From: Streptomyces sp. TG1A-60
Lineage (GTDB): Bacteria > Actinomycetota > Actinomycetes > Streptomycetales > Streptomycetaceae
Assembly (NCBI RefSeq): GCF_037201975.1
Contig: NZ_CP147520.1
Coordinates: 5,890,001 to 5,954,000 of the forward strand
Length of the DNA stretch: 64,000 nt
Direction: 5' to 3'
Under the pieces are notes generated by a model. It saw nothing but the letters and a program-made list of their open reading frames with translations, ran no database searches and was not told the DNA's origin. Made by a program: the position numbers and the translations under genes. This document shows, piece by piece, positions 32,531 through 39,265 of this stretch (position 1 is the stretch's first letter; each line of letters starts with the position of its first letter).

Positions 32531-34275
32531 TCCGACGCATTCGCCTGAGCCAGTGGCGGGCCTACGAGACGCTGAACCTGGAGCTCAGCCGCCCGGTCAC
32601 GTTCTTCGTCGCTCCGAACGGCGTCGGCAAGACGTCGCTGGTCGAGGCCGTCCGATGGGGGCTGCTCGGTGCGCCCCCGGCTCGCCGACTCGGCCAGGCG
32701 GTCCGCGTCGGCCACGAATCGGCGACAGTGTGCCTGGACTTGGTGTTGGCGGACACCGAGGTGCAGCTGACCAGGTCGATCAAGCGCAGCGGCACCGCTC
32801 GCTTCGATGCGAAGGCCAACGGCATGGTGATCGACGAAGCGGCCTACACGCAACTCCTGCGCCGTGCTTGGGCGGCCGATCCGGGACTTCTCGATACTCT
32901 GATCTTCGGCGTCGGGGCGAAAGGCGAGGTCACCGGCTTTCCGATCAAGGACCACCTCGCCGACATCTTCGGCATCACGCCGATGCTGCAGGCCGCCAAA
33001 GCGATTAATACGCGGAGGTCCGAGCTTGCGGCGAAGATCAAGACTCTGCGCGATGACTTGAGCGGAACCGACGAGGCCATCGCATCGGTGACCGAGACCG
33101 TCTCACGGTTGGAGGCGGAACTGTCTGGGATCGCAGATCAGCGAGAGGCCGCGCACGCTTTGGCGCGGCGACTGGAACCGGCAGCAACTCTCGCGCAGGC
33201 CTGGAGCGACTACCGGGAGAACGCCCATGCCTTCGACGAGCAGGTAAGGCGACTCGTCGCAGGCATGGCCGGTTCTATCGATCTCGGCGATCAGGATCCG
33301 AGGGCTGCGATCGCCAGAAACGAGCGTGCCGCCTCGAGCGAGCTCGAGTCCAGCCTGGCAGCTGCGTCGGCGGCGGAGGTTCGAGCAGCGCGTGCAGCAT
33401 CGGCTGCTGAGGTCCTTGCGTCTGCCACGGATCAGTGCCCGACCTGCCTTCGCCCGCTGACGCCGGCCGAACGCGAGGCTGCGGCCTCCGCACACGGCGG
33501 TGTGGACGACGCTGCGCACGCCGAGATCGAACAGCGCTCGCGCGACACCGCGCGGGCTCGCGAGCGGCTGATCGCGATTACCGGGTTCCGCGACTCGCTC
33601 AATGCGCTACACCCCCCGACGGAACCGGGCGGCGACGATCCTGGTGCAGAGGCAGTCACCGAGCTGGCCGAAGCACGTCAACGCCTCTCGGATCTCGCTG
33701 AACGCCACGGTGATGCAGCAGCTCGACTCGGAGCAGCCAGGAGTGAGCTGGCGAGACTACGGCAAGCCGCACACGATCAGTCGACCCTCGTCGCGGCCGC
33801 GCGTGAAGACACGGTCATGGAGGTCACCGAGAAGACCATCCACGAGCTGGCCGACCGCTACCTGACCGACTACATCGAACCGATCGCGCACGAGGTCGGC
33901 CGCCGCTGGAAGCTCGTGTTCGGCACGGACGGACTGCATTTCGACGCCGATGGACACCTCACCATCCCCCACGGGGACGCCACGCTGATGGTGGGCGACC
34001 TGAGCGGCGGAGAACGGTCCACCGCTCTGCTCGTGACGCGCCTGCTGCTGGCGAGTTCGGTTGCACGTGCCTCGACCGTGTGTTTCGACGAGCCGCTCGA
34101 GCACCTTGATCCGCGCCGCCGCGCCGCAGTTGCCCAGACCTTGGTGTCGGCCGTCCAAGCGGGCACCGTAGGGCAAATCCTCATCACCACCTACGAAGAA
34201 CGGCTGGCGCGCCGTCTGGCCAGCGCCGCACCGGACGTCGTGGAGCTGACCTACGCCACCACAGACTCGGCCTAA
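32527..34275 (+). CDS. Rad50/SMC-like ATPase with zinc-hook-like CPTC
   Basis: This is a 582-residue ABC-type ATPase of the Rad50/RecF/SMC group. Walker A is APNGVGKTS (residues 29-37). Coiled-coil arms cover about 165-240 and 260-430. A zinc-hook-like CPTC lies at the apex (Cys304, Cys307). The signature is LSGGERS (492-498) and Walker B is VCFDEP (about 518-523). ITTYEE follows as a switch-like segment. The arms are short for Rad50. Such ATPases bind or clamp DNA ends and are common in anti-phage systems. It starts with GTG in a four-base overlap with the gene before it and is last in the first operon of the cassette. No nuclease partner (SbcD/Mre11-like) is present. Confidence 0.85.
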   Translation: MIRRIRLSQWRAYETLNLELSRPVTFFVAPNGVGKTSLVEAVRWGLLGAPPARRLGQAVRVGHESATVCLDLVLADTEVQLTRSIKRSGTARFDAKANGMVIDEAAYTQLLRRAWAADPGLLDTLIFGVGAKGEVTGFPIKDHLADIFGITPMLQAAKAINTRRSELAAKIKTLRDDLSGTDEAIASVTETVSRLEAELSGIADQREAAHALARRLEPAATLAQAWSDYRENAHAFDEQVRRLVAGMAGSIDLGDQDPRAAIARNERAASSELESSLAAASAAEVRAARAASAAEVLASATDQCPTCLRPLTPAEREAAASAHGGVDDAAHAEIEQRSRDTARARERLIAITGFRDSLNALHPPTEPGGDDPGAEAVTELAEARQRLSDLAERHGDAAARLGAARSELARLRQAAHDQSTLVAAAREDTVMEVTEKTIHELADRYLTDYIEPIAHEVGRRWKLVFGTDGLHFDADGHLTIPHGDATLMVGDLSGGERSTALLVTRLLLASSVARASTVCFDEPLEHLDPRRRAAVAQTLVSAVQAGTVGQILITTYEERLARRLASAAPDVVELTYATTDSA

Positions 34276-34302
34276 AAAATTCTTGCGTGAAGGGGGTTGC
34301 GG
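34274..34302 (+). promoter_or_regulatory. A-tract / GGGGGTTGCGG promoter-like element before the ubiquitin-like operon
   Basis: AAAAAATT, then CTTGCGTGAA, then GGGGGTTGCGG. It overlaps the stop codon of the ATPase gene and matches the element at 30906 block by block. It suggests that both operons are switched on together. Confidence 0.55.
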
Positions 34303-34370
34303 ACGGCCTGCTGCCAACGACCAGGAGGTGAAAGCCCGCATCCGACGGGTCGATCCTTGGAGGCCCCGCA

Positions 34371-34631
34371 ATGGCAGCCACAGACAGTCAGACCGAGACA
34401 GGCCACACCAAGCACCCCACATTCGTGTTCGAGGTCGACGGCGTGGAATACACCCATGACAAGCCGACGATCACCGGCGCACAGATCATGGCGATGGCTG
34501 GCATCAACCCGGCCGACGGCCTGGTTCAGATCCTGCCGGACGGAACCCGCATCACGATCACGCCCGACGAGACAGTCCGCCTCGTTCCCGGCGCCCAGTT
34601 CAAGCGCCGTCCTCGCTTCAAGCGAGGTTGA
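34371..34631 (+). CDS. ubiquitin-like protein (multiubiquitin-domain type)
   Basis: This 86-residue protein resembles the bacterial multiubiquitin domain: a single beta-grasp with HPTFVFEVDGVEYTHDKPTI, TGAQIMAMAGINP, DGTRITITPDETVRLVPGAQ and the C-terminal tail FKRRPRFKRG. It ends directly in a glycine, so the tail is already exposed for adenylation by an E1 without processing. The first 15 residues are disordered. The next two genes encode an E2-like protein and a JAMM-E1 fusion. This makes it the modifier of a conjugation system. The target proteins are unknown. GGAGG stands 7-11 bases before the ATG. Confidence 0.85.
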   Translation: MAATDSQTETGHTKHPTFVFEVDGVEYTHDKPTITGAQIMAMAGINPADGLVQILPDGTRITITPDETVRLVPGAQFKRRPRFKRG

Positions 34632-34635
34632 TCGC

Positions 34636-35043
34636 GTGTCCGTGCCCGACCGGCTCGCCGAGCGCCTGGCGCAGGAGGAAGACCTGCTGCGCCAGGCGTT
34701 CCCGAACGCCACCATCGACCCTGAAGCCCTCGTCGTCACACTGCGAGACCACCCGCTGCCCGCAGGTTGGTCCCACAGCGACACCGACGTCCTGTTCGCC
34801 GTCCCCGTGAACTATCCCGCTGGTCAGCCGGACAACATCTGTGCCCGACCGGACCTGACACTTGCCAGCGGCGCAACGCCCGGCAACAGCCAGGGCATAC
34901 AGCAGCACGCTGGACGCTCCTGGCTGCAGTTCTCCTACCACATAGACCCGAACGACTGGCACCCCCACGTGAACCTCACGCTGGGCAGCAACCTCGTCGA
35001 CTATCTGACCGGCGCTCTCACCCGCTTCGAGGAGGCGAGCTGA
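34636..35043 (+). CDS. E2-like conjugating protein (prokaryotic E2 family E type)
   Basis: This 135-residue protein matches the bacterial E2 family E in its core: DVLFAVPVNYPAGQPDNICA, then RPDLTLASGATPGNSQG. The WLQFSYHIDPNDWHPHVNL segment resembles the flap and later strands. It has a single cysteine, in DNICARPD at about residue 69, at the place where a thioester cysteine could lie. E2 proteins take the activated modifier from E1 and pass it to a target. Family E is less certain in chemistry than classical E2s. GTG at 34636 is chosen, with GAGG about 9 bases before; GTG 34642 is possible. It lies 4 bp after the modifier gene. Confidence 0.8.
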   Translation: MSVPDRLAERLAQEEDLLRQAFPNATIDPEALVVTLRDHPLPAGWSHSDTDVLFAVPVNYPAGQPDNICARPDLTLASGATPGNSQGIQQHAGRSWLQFSYHIDPNDWHPHVNLTLGSNLVDYLTGALTRFEEAS

Positions 35044-35047
35044 ACCG

Positions 35048-36364
35048 ATGAGCACCCTGAAGTTCACGCGGCCCGAGCACTGGGAGCGCATCGAGCAGCA
35101 TCTGGCCGAAGCGCGCGGCGAGCGATTCGCCTTTGCCTTCACCAAGCTGCTGCACAACGGAGAGAACGGCCCCGTCCTTGAGGTCGTCGCCATCGCGCTC
35201 ATCGGCGACGAGGAGATCGAGCCGAACCACGACGGCTGGCGCCTGGCCGACAGGGCGCTCGATCGCATCCACAACCGGGCGGTCGCCACCGGACGAGGCC
35301 TCGTCGAATTCCATAACCACCGGCTGGAGCCACCACGATTCTCGGCCATCGATGAGCGCGCGCTCGCTGAGATGTCGCCATATGCGGTCGACCTGCTGGA
35401 CGGGAAGCCCTATGCGGCCGCCGTGTGGGCGCGAGGAGTGGTCCGCGCCGACTGGTGGCGCCCCGGCACAGACGGCGAGCTCGAACGTAAGCCGTTCGAC
35501 ACGGTCACCGTGCTCGGCGACAACATCAAGGTGCTCGACGCGTCAGCTACCACCGATACCCGGTTTGCCCGCCAGACCCCGCTCCTCGGACCCCGGGCCC
35601 AGGCGGCCGTCGCCGCCTTGCGCGTGGCGGTCGTCGGCGCCGGAGGCACCGGATCTCACGTCGCTCTCGGGCTCGCCTACCTCGGCTTCCGTAATGTCAT
35701 CGTCCTTGACGACGACCTCGTCGAGACAACCAACCTGAACCGGCTCATCACCGCCGACCACGCCGATATCGGCAGCCCGAAGACAATCGTCACGCGCCGC
35801 CGCATGCGCTCGATCGACCCGAGAATCGAGATCCAGATTTTCCCCGGGCTCACTCCCGCAGGGGAACATCCCGAACTGCACGACGTCGACCTGCTCATCA
35901 GCTGCGTCGACCATGACGGCCCGCGGCACCGCCTCAACCAGATCGCCATCGACACACATACCCCGCTTCTCGACATCGCCACCGGCGTCGATGACCATCA
36001 GCAGCCTGTCGCGCTCGGCGGCCGTGTCTTCTTCATGCTCCCTGGCGCCGCGTGCCTGACCTGCCTGAACGAACTCGACTCGGCGGAGATCTCGCGCTGG
36101 GCCAAACCGGACCACCAGCAAGCTGTCGACCGCCTGCACGGGTACGGAACCGGTGTCGCCAACCCCTCGGTTGTCTACCTGAACGGGCTGACCGTCCATG
36201 CAGCGCTCGCCGAGCTCGGCGCATGGATCTCCGGTGCCCGCGAGCCAGCACGATGGCTCGATATCGACCTGCTCGGAGCCGTGAAGGCTCCAGGCACACA
36301 GGTCGGACCTCGCCGGATACCCGAACGTGTTCCCGGCTGCATCGACTGCGGGTACGACAAGTGA
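35048..36364 (+). CDS. JAMM deubiquitinase-E1 (ThiF) fusion protein
   Basis: This is a 438-residue fusion. Residues about 1-165 form a JAB/JAMM metalloprotease domain with the zinc motif His89-x-His91-x7-Ser99-x2-Asp102 (HNH...SAID). It would cut the modifier from targets. Residues about 185-438 form an E1/ThiF adenylation domain. The nucleotide-binding loop is GAGGTGS (197-203), then VIVLDDDLVETTNLNRL and the crossover to CVDHDGPRHRLN. A zinc-type pair CLTC (336-339) matches CIDC (431-434). It activates the ubiquitin-like protein by adenylation. Activation and removal in one chain is known for bacterial ubiquitin-like operons. It is the last gene of the cassette, and an inverted repeat follows. 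Confidence 0.87.
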   Translation: MSTLKFTRPEHWERIEQHLAEARGERFAFAFTKLLHNGENGPVLEVVAIALIGDEEIEPNHDGWRLADRALDRIHNRAVATGRGLVEFHNHRLEPPRFSAIDERALAEMSPYAVDLLDGKPYAAAVWARGVVRADWWRPGTDGELERKPFDTVTVLGDNIKVLDASATTDTRFARQTPLLGPRAQAAVAALRVAVVGAGGTGSHVALGLAYLGFRNVIVLDDDLVETTNLNRLITADHADIGSPKTIVTRRRMRSIDPRIEIQIFPGLTPAGEHPELHDVDLLISCVDHDGPRHRLNQIAIDTHTPLLDIATGVDDHQQPVALGGRVFFMLPGAACLTCLNELDSAEISRWAKPDHQQAVDRLHGYGTGVANPSVVYLNGLTVHAALAELGAWISGAREPARWLDIDLLGAVKAPGTQVGPRRIPERVPGCIDCGYDK

Positions 36365-36692
36365 GGGGATCTTGCGTGGGGCGTGCAGGGTTTCATCGCA
36401 GTGGGCCGCCGTCCGGTTCGTGATGGTTCGTTGGGCGGTTGGGGGGCGGAACCATGGTGGGCATGGGCTTCCAAGAGCATGTCGGTTTTGACGCCCCGTG
36501 ACCTGCCTGGAACAGTTTCTGGTGCTCAGTGCTGTAGCCCTGCTGTGCCTAGCTGGGCTGGGGACAATCTCGGTCGCCCGTCGCGCGGGTACCAGTCGGC
36601 GAAGTCCTCATCGCGCCACAACCCATCCGGCCGTTCACGGACCAACATCGTGGTCGTCCCGTTCGGGTTGCTCGCTCGTGCCATCTGCCCGG
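36365..36692. other. spacer between cassette and IS5-type element
   Basis: This holds the right inverted repeat (36387-36454). A plus-strand frame from 36498 begins MTCLEQFLVLSAVALLCLAG, one hydrophobic helix. It lacks a ribosome binding site and runs into the IS end, so I do not call it a gene. Confidence 0.45.
36387..36454. repeat. right inverted repeat bracketing the ubiquitin-like cassette
   Basis: This is the inverted partner of 30737-30799. It begins 22 bp after the E1 stop codon. On the minus strand it reads TGGTTCCGCCCCCC and GAACCGGACGGCGG. Both copies read inward towards the cassette, like the ends of a transposable unit. Confidence 0.6.
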
Positions 36693-36886
36693 TCAATGAG
36701 CGTTGTTCAACCTGAATTCGCTGGTCATGGGGCTGGCGTGGGCGGGGGCTGAGGTGCTCGTGCCGGTCGGGGGTGTGATCGGTAGCAGGTGATCATCCGA
36801 CGCATTGCCGGTTCGCCGGAATCGCGATGCCGGGTTGGGAGTGCCTCGTAGGCTCCGAGGAGAGCCGGGTGGGAGGGGGGCTGCTG

Positions 36887-37363
36887 GTGGCGGACGTACT
36901 GGTCTGGGTGATGCAGCGAAGGGTGGTGCTGGCCGATCGCGCCGAAAGGCTGCGCAAGGAACTCGCCGAGGTCGATGCCGAGGTGGCCCGGCTGGAAGCC
37001 GCCGAGGTGGTGATCGGGCAGTTCATCGAGGCCGAGCGGAGCGGGCAGGCCGACGACCCGGCCGCGGCTGAGGAGTTGGAGAGAGTGACGACTCCGGGTG
37101 CGGGCGGGATGCTGCTGGTCCCGCACCGAGAGCCGGGCACGGACGAAAGCGCGCTGCCCGCCGACTACCAGGCGATCATGAAGATCGTGGCCGCAGCCTC
37201 GGAGCCGGTCCCGGCCAAGGACGTCAGCGTCCACCTCGGCAGGGGCACCCAGCCCGGGCAGGTCGAACCGGTACGCGACAAGCTCAGGCGCCTGGCCGAC
37301 CGGGGCTGGCTGCACCGCACCCCCGCCGGCCGCTTCACCGCCTTGCCGCAGCCGCCGGTCTGA
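36887..37363 (+). CDS. IS-associated coiled-coil/winged-helix protein
   Basis: This is a 158-residue protein. The N-terminal coiled coil (VLADRAERLRKELAEVDAEV) runs to about residue 65. A C-terminal winged-helix-like part follows (YQAIMKIVAAASEPVPAKDV, DKLRRLADRGWLHRTPAGRF). It lies inside the IS5-type element upstream of the transposase and probably regulates or assists it. GTG at 36887 was chosen because GGGAGGGGGG lies just before it. An ATG at 36827 would add 20 poorly conserved-looking residues. Confidence 0.7.
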   Translation: MADVLVWVMQRRVVLADRAERLRKELAEVDAEVARLEAAEVVIGQFIEAERSGQADDPAAAEELERVTTPGAGGMLLVPHREPGTDESALPADYQAIMKIVAAASEPVPAKDVSVHLGRGTQPGQVEPVRDKLRRLADRGWLHRTPAGRFTALPQPPV

Positions 37364-37421
37364 CCGGCCGCGGCCTGATTCCGGCGTAACACGCAGGCCC
37401 CCGACGGGAGTTGGGGATTCC

Positions 37422-38255
37422 ATGCGAAAGAACACCAGTCCCGCCGAGGGCACTGAGGGGCTTGTCTACCAGTGCCGCCTGCCGCTGTCGAGCTCGACCC
37501 TGGACCTGGTCGCCGGCCTGGTCCGCAGCCACCTGAAGAAGATCCGCTCCCGCTGGCGCAAGCTCCCACCCGGCCGGATCGCCCTGATCGTCCTGGCAGT
37601 CCTCCGCCACGACCAGCGGCTTTCCGACATCGCGGGCGGCAACGACGTCTCCGCCTCCACCGTGCGCCGCTGGCTACTGGAAGTGATCGGGTTGCTGTCG
37701 GCCCGTGCCCCGCGCCTGGACCGCGCTCTGAAGAAAATCGCCCGGAAGGGTGGCGTCGTCGTCTTGCTCGACGGCACTCTCGTCCGTACTCGCCGACGCA
37801 CCGGGGACGAGAACCGGCCGAACTATTCGGGCAAGCACAAGGCCCACGGCCTGCTGTTCCTCGCCCTGACCGACGAGGCGGGCAACCTGGTCTGGATCTC
37901 GGCGGCAAAGCCTGGGCGCTCCAGCGAGATCACCACCGCCCGCCACAACAGGATCACTACCCGCCTGCGGGAGGCCGGTCTGGGCGCTCTGGCAGATCTC
38001 GGCTTCGTCGGCCTGGACGACGCCCCCGACGACCCGGTCATCGTCACCGGCCGACGGGCGAGTCGCGGCCATCCGCTCACCGACGCCCAGAAGGAGGCGA
38101 ACCGGCTGGTCAGCCGCGAGCGAGCGGCAAACGAGCACGGCTTCGCCGACCTGAAGAACTGGCGGATCCTCACCAAGGTCCGCATGAACGCCCGACACGC
38201 GACCACGCTGCTGCGGGCGCTCCTCGTGCTGACGAACGCCGAGGTCCACCGCTGA
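37422..38255 (+). CDS. IS5-type DDE transposase
   Basis: This is a 277-residue transposase. The N-terminal helix-turn-helix (LSDIAGGNDVSASTVRRWL) lies at about residues 65-85. The DDE_4-type catalytic core has its first Asp in VVLLDGTLVRTRR, the second in GLGALADLGFVGLDD, and the final Glu in SRERAANEHGFADLKNWRIL. The sequence GKHKAHGLLFLALTDEAGNL is typical of the group. It cuts and joins the element's ends. It appears full length and undamaged, so the element may still move. Confidence 0.88.
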   Translation: MRKNTSPAEGTEGLVYQCRLPLSSSTLDLVAGLVRSHLKKIRSRWRKLPPGRIALIVLAVLRHDQRLSDIAGGNDVSASTVRRWLLEVIGLLSARAPRLDRALKKIARKGGVVVLLDGTLVRTRRRTGDENRPNYSGKHKAHGLLFLALTDEAGNLVWISAAKPGRSSEITTARHNRITTRLREAGLGALADLGFVGLDDAPDDPVIVTGRRASRGHPLTDAQKEANRLVSRERAANEHGFADLKNWRILTKVRMNARHATTLLRALLVLTNAEVHR

Positions 38256-38362
38256 CGGACGATCACCTCCTACCGATCACACCGCCGACCGGCACGAGCA
38301 TCCCAACCGCGACCCACGCCAACCCCCGGACCTGCAACTTCAGGTTGAAACGAGCTCAATGA

Positions 38363-38890
38363 TGGAACTTGCTCACCCAGGACATGAAGCGACACCGACT
38401 CACCTCGTGAAGACGACCGACCTTCGAAACCGAGCGGAGCCTGCCCGACGACCAAGCCACCGCGCCGACGAATCTCAAGTTCCCCGCCAGAGTCGCTCAA
38501 TAGCCGCACTTCCATCCACGCCCCGACAGCTGCCCCGCGATGACCTGGGCTTGGCCAGCAACGGCATCGTCAAGGTCCTCGCAGAAGGCCAGGGAGACAC
38601 CTACCCCGACGTCCCCTGGGAGCCCAAGGCCGCGTGTGAACTCTTCGCTCTCCCAGACGGCCAACTGGCGGCGTCCTGGATGGATTCGGTTGCCGCCAGC
38701 TCACTACCGCGATGGCGATTGCATTCAGCCACCTTGCCGAGGTGAGCCGTTGTGCCCACAAGGCTCACGCGAGATCATGTTCGGTGATCGACAGGGTGTA
38801 CGCGCGTCGCTGGGGCATCCACTGGCGGACGGCAGCGGAATCCACCCTTCATGCGCGACGAGCACTACGTACGGGGGTAAGGGGATCAGC
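38363..38890 (+). other. gap with a possible gene fragment
   Basis: A plus-strand frame (38359-38745) contains DDLGLASNGIVKVLAEGQGD and TYPDVPWEPKAACELFALPD. These read like a piece of real protein, but the start lies in the IS end and no family is recognised. The rest of the 528 bp shows nothing. I take it as a fragment left by the IS insertion. Confidence 0.35.
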
Positions 38891-39265
38891 GTGACGGGGT
38901 GGGACATAGACCCGGTCGGGGTGCGCGGTGTTCTGGAGACGTCGGGTACGCATGCGGAGAACCTGTCCAAAGCGGGTTTGGGGGCGCAGGGGAATCTGGA
39001 GGAGGCCGCTTCGGCGGCTGGGATGATCACCAGCCAGTACGGGCCCTACACCAGCACGATCGGAGTGGTCGGCGCCGCGCTGGGGGAGTTCCTGCAGCGG
39101 TGGAGCCATGACCTGCTCTATGTCGCCAAGCGCACGTCCAAGTCGCTGAGCGGGGCGGCGGAGGCCACCGGGCACTATGTCGAGGGCGACCTGGATCTGG
39201 CGGCCAACGCGCAGCGTGAGGCGGCGAAGGAGCCGAAGGTCGTTCTGCCCGGACAGGGTCAGTGA
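38891..39265 (+). CDS. WXG100-like small protein (DUF6507-like)
   Basis: This 124-residue helical protein begins MTGWDIDPVGVRGVLETSGT and has two long helices. A central YGPYTSTIGVVGAALGEFLQ turn region lies between them. It resembles the DUF6507/ESX-associated small proteins of Streptomyces, which are likely partners or chaperones for type VII secretion of the larger protein encoded next. Its TGA overlaps the ATG of the toxin gene by one base, so both are made together. It starts with GTG at 38891 behind a weak AAGGGG. A canonical WxG motif is not present. Confidence 0.7.
   Translation: MTGWDIDPVGVRGVLETSGTHAENLSKAGLGAQGNLEEAASAAGMITSQYGPYTSTIGVVGAALGEFLQRWSHDLLYVAKRTSKSLSGAAEATGHYVEGDLDLAANAQREAAKEPKVVLPGQGQ

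Larger units (their letters stand above)
36693..38362 (+). mobile_element. IS5-type insertion sequence with about 100-bp terminal inverted repeats
   Basis: The left end TCAATGAGCGTTGTTCAACC and the complement of the right end (TCATTGAGCTCGTTTCAACC) match over about 100 bp, including GATGCTCGTGCCGGTCGG-type blocks. Two genes lie inside in the same orientation: a small winged-helix-like protein and a DDE transposase. The element looks intact. It is 1.67 kb long and separates the ubiquitin-like cassette from the secretion-toxin genes. Confidence 0.82.

Noticed and set aside
36498..36752. Small membrane protein starting MTCLEQFLVLSAVALL
   Set aside because: No ribosome binding site, and the frame runs into the terminal repeat of the IS5-type element.
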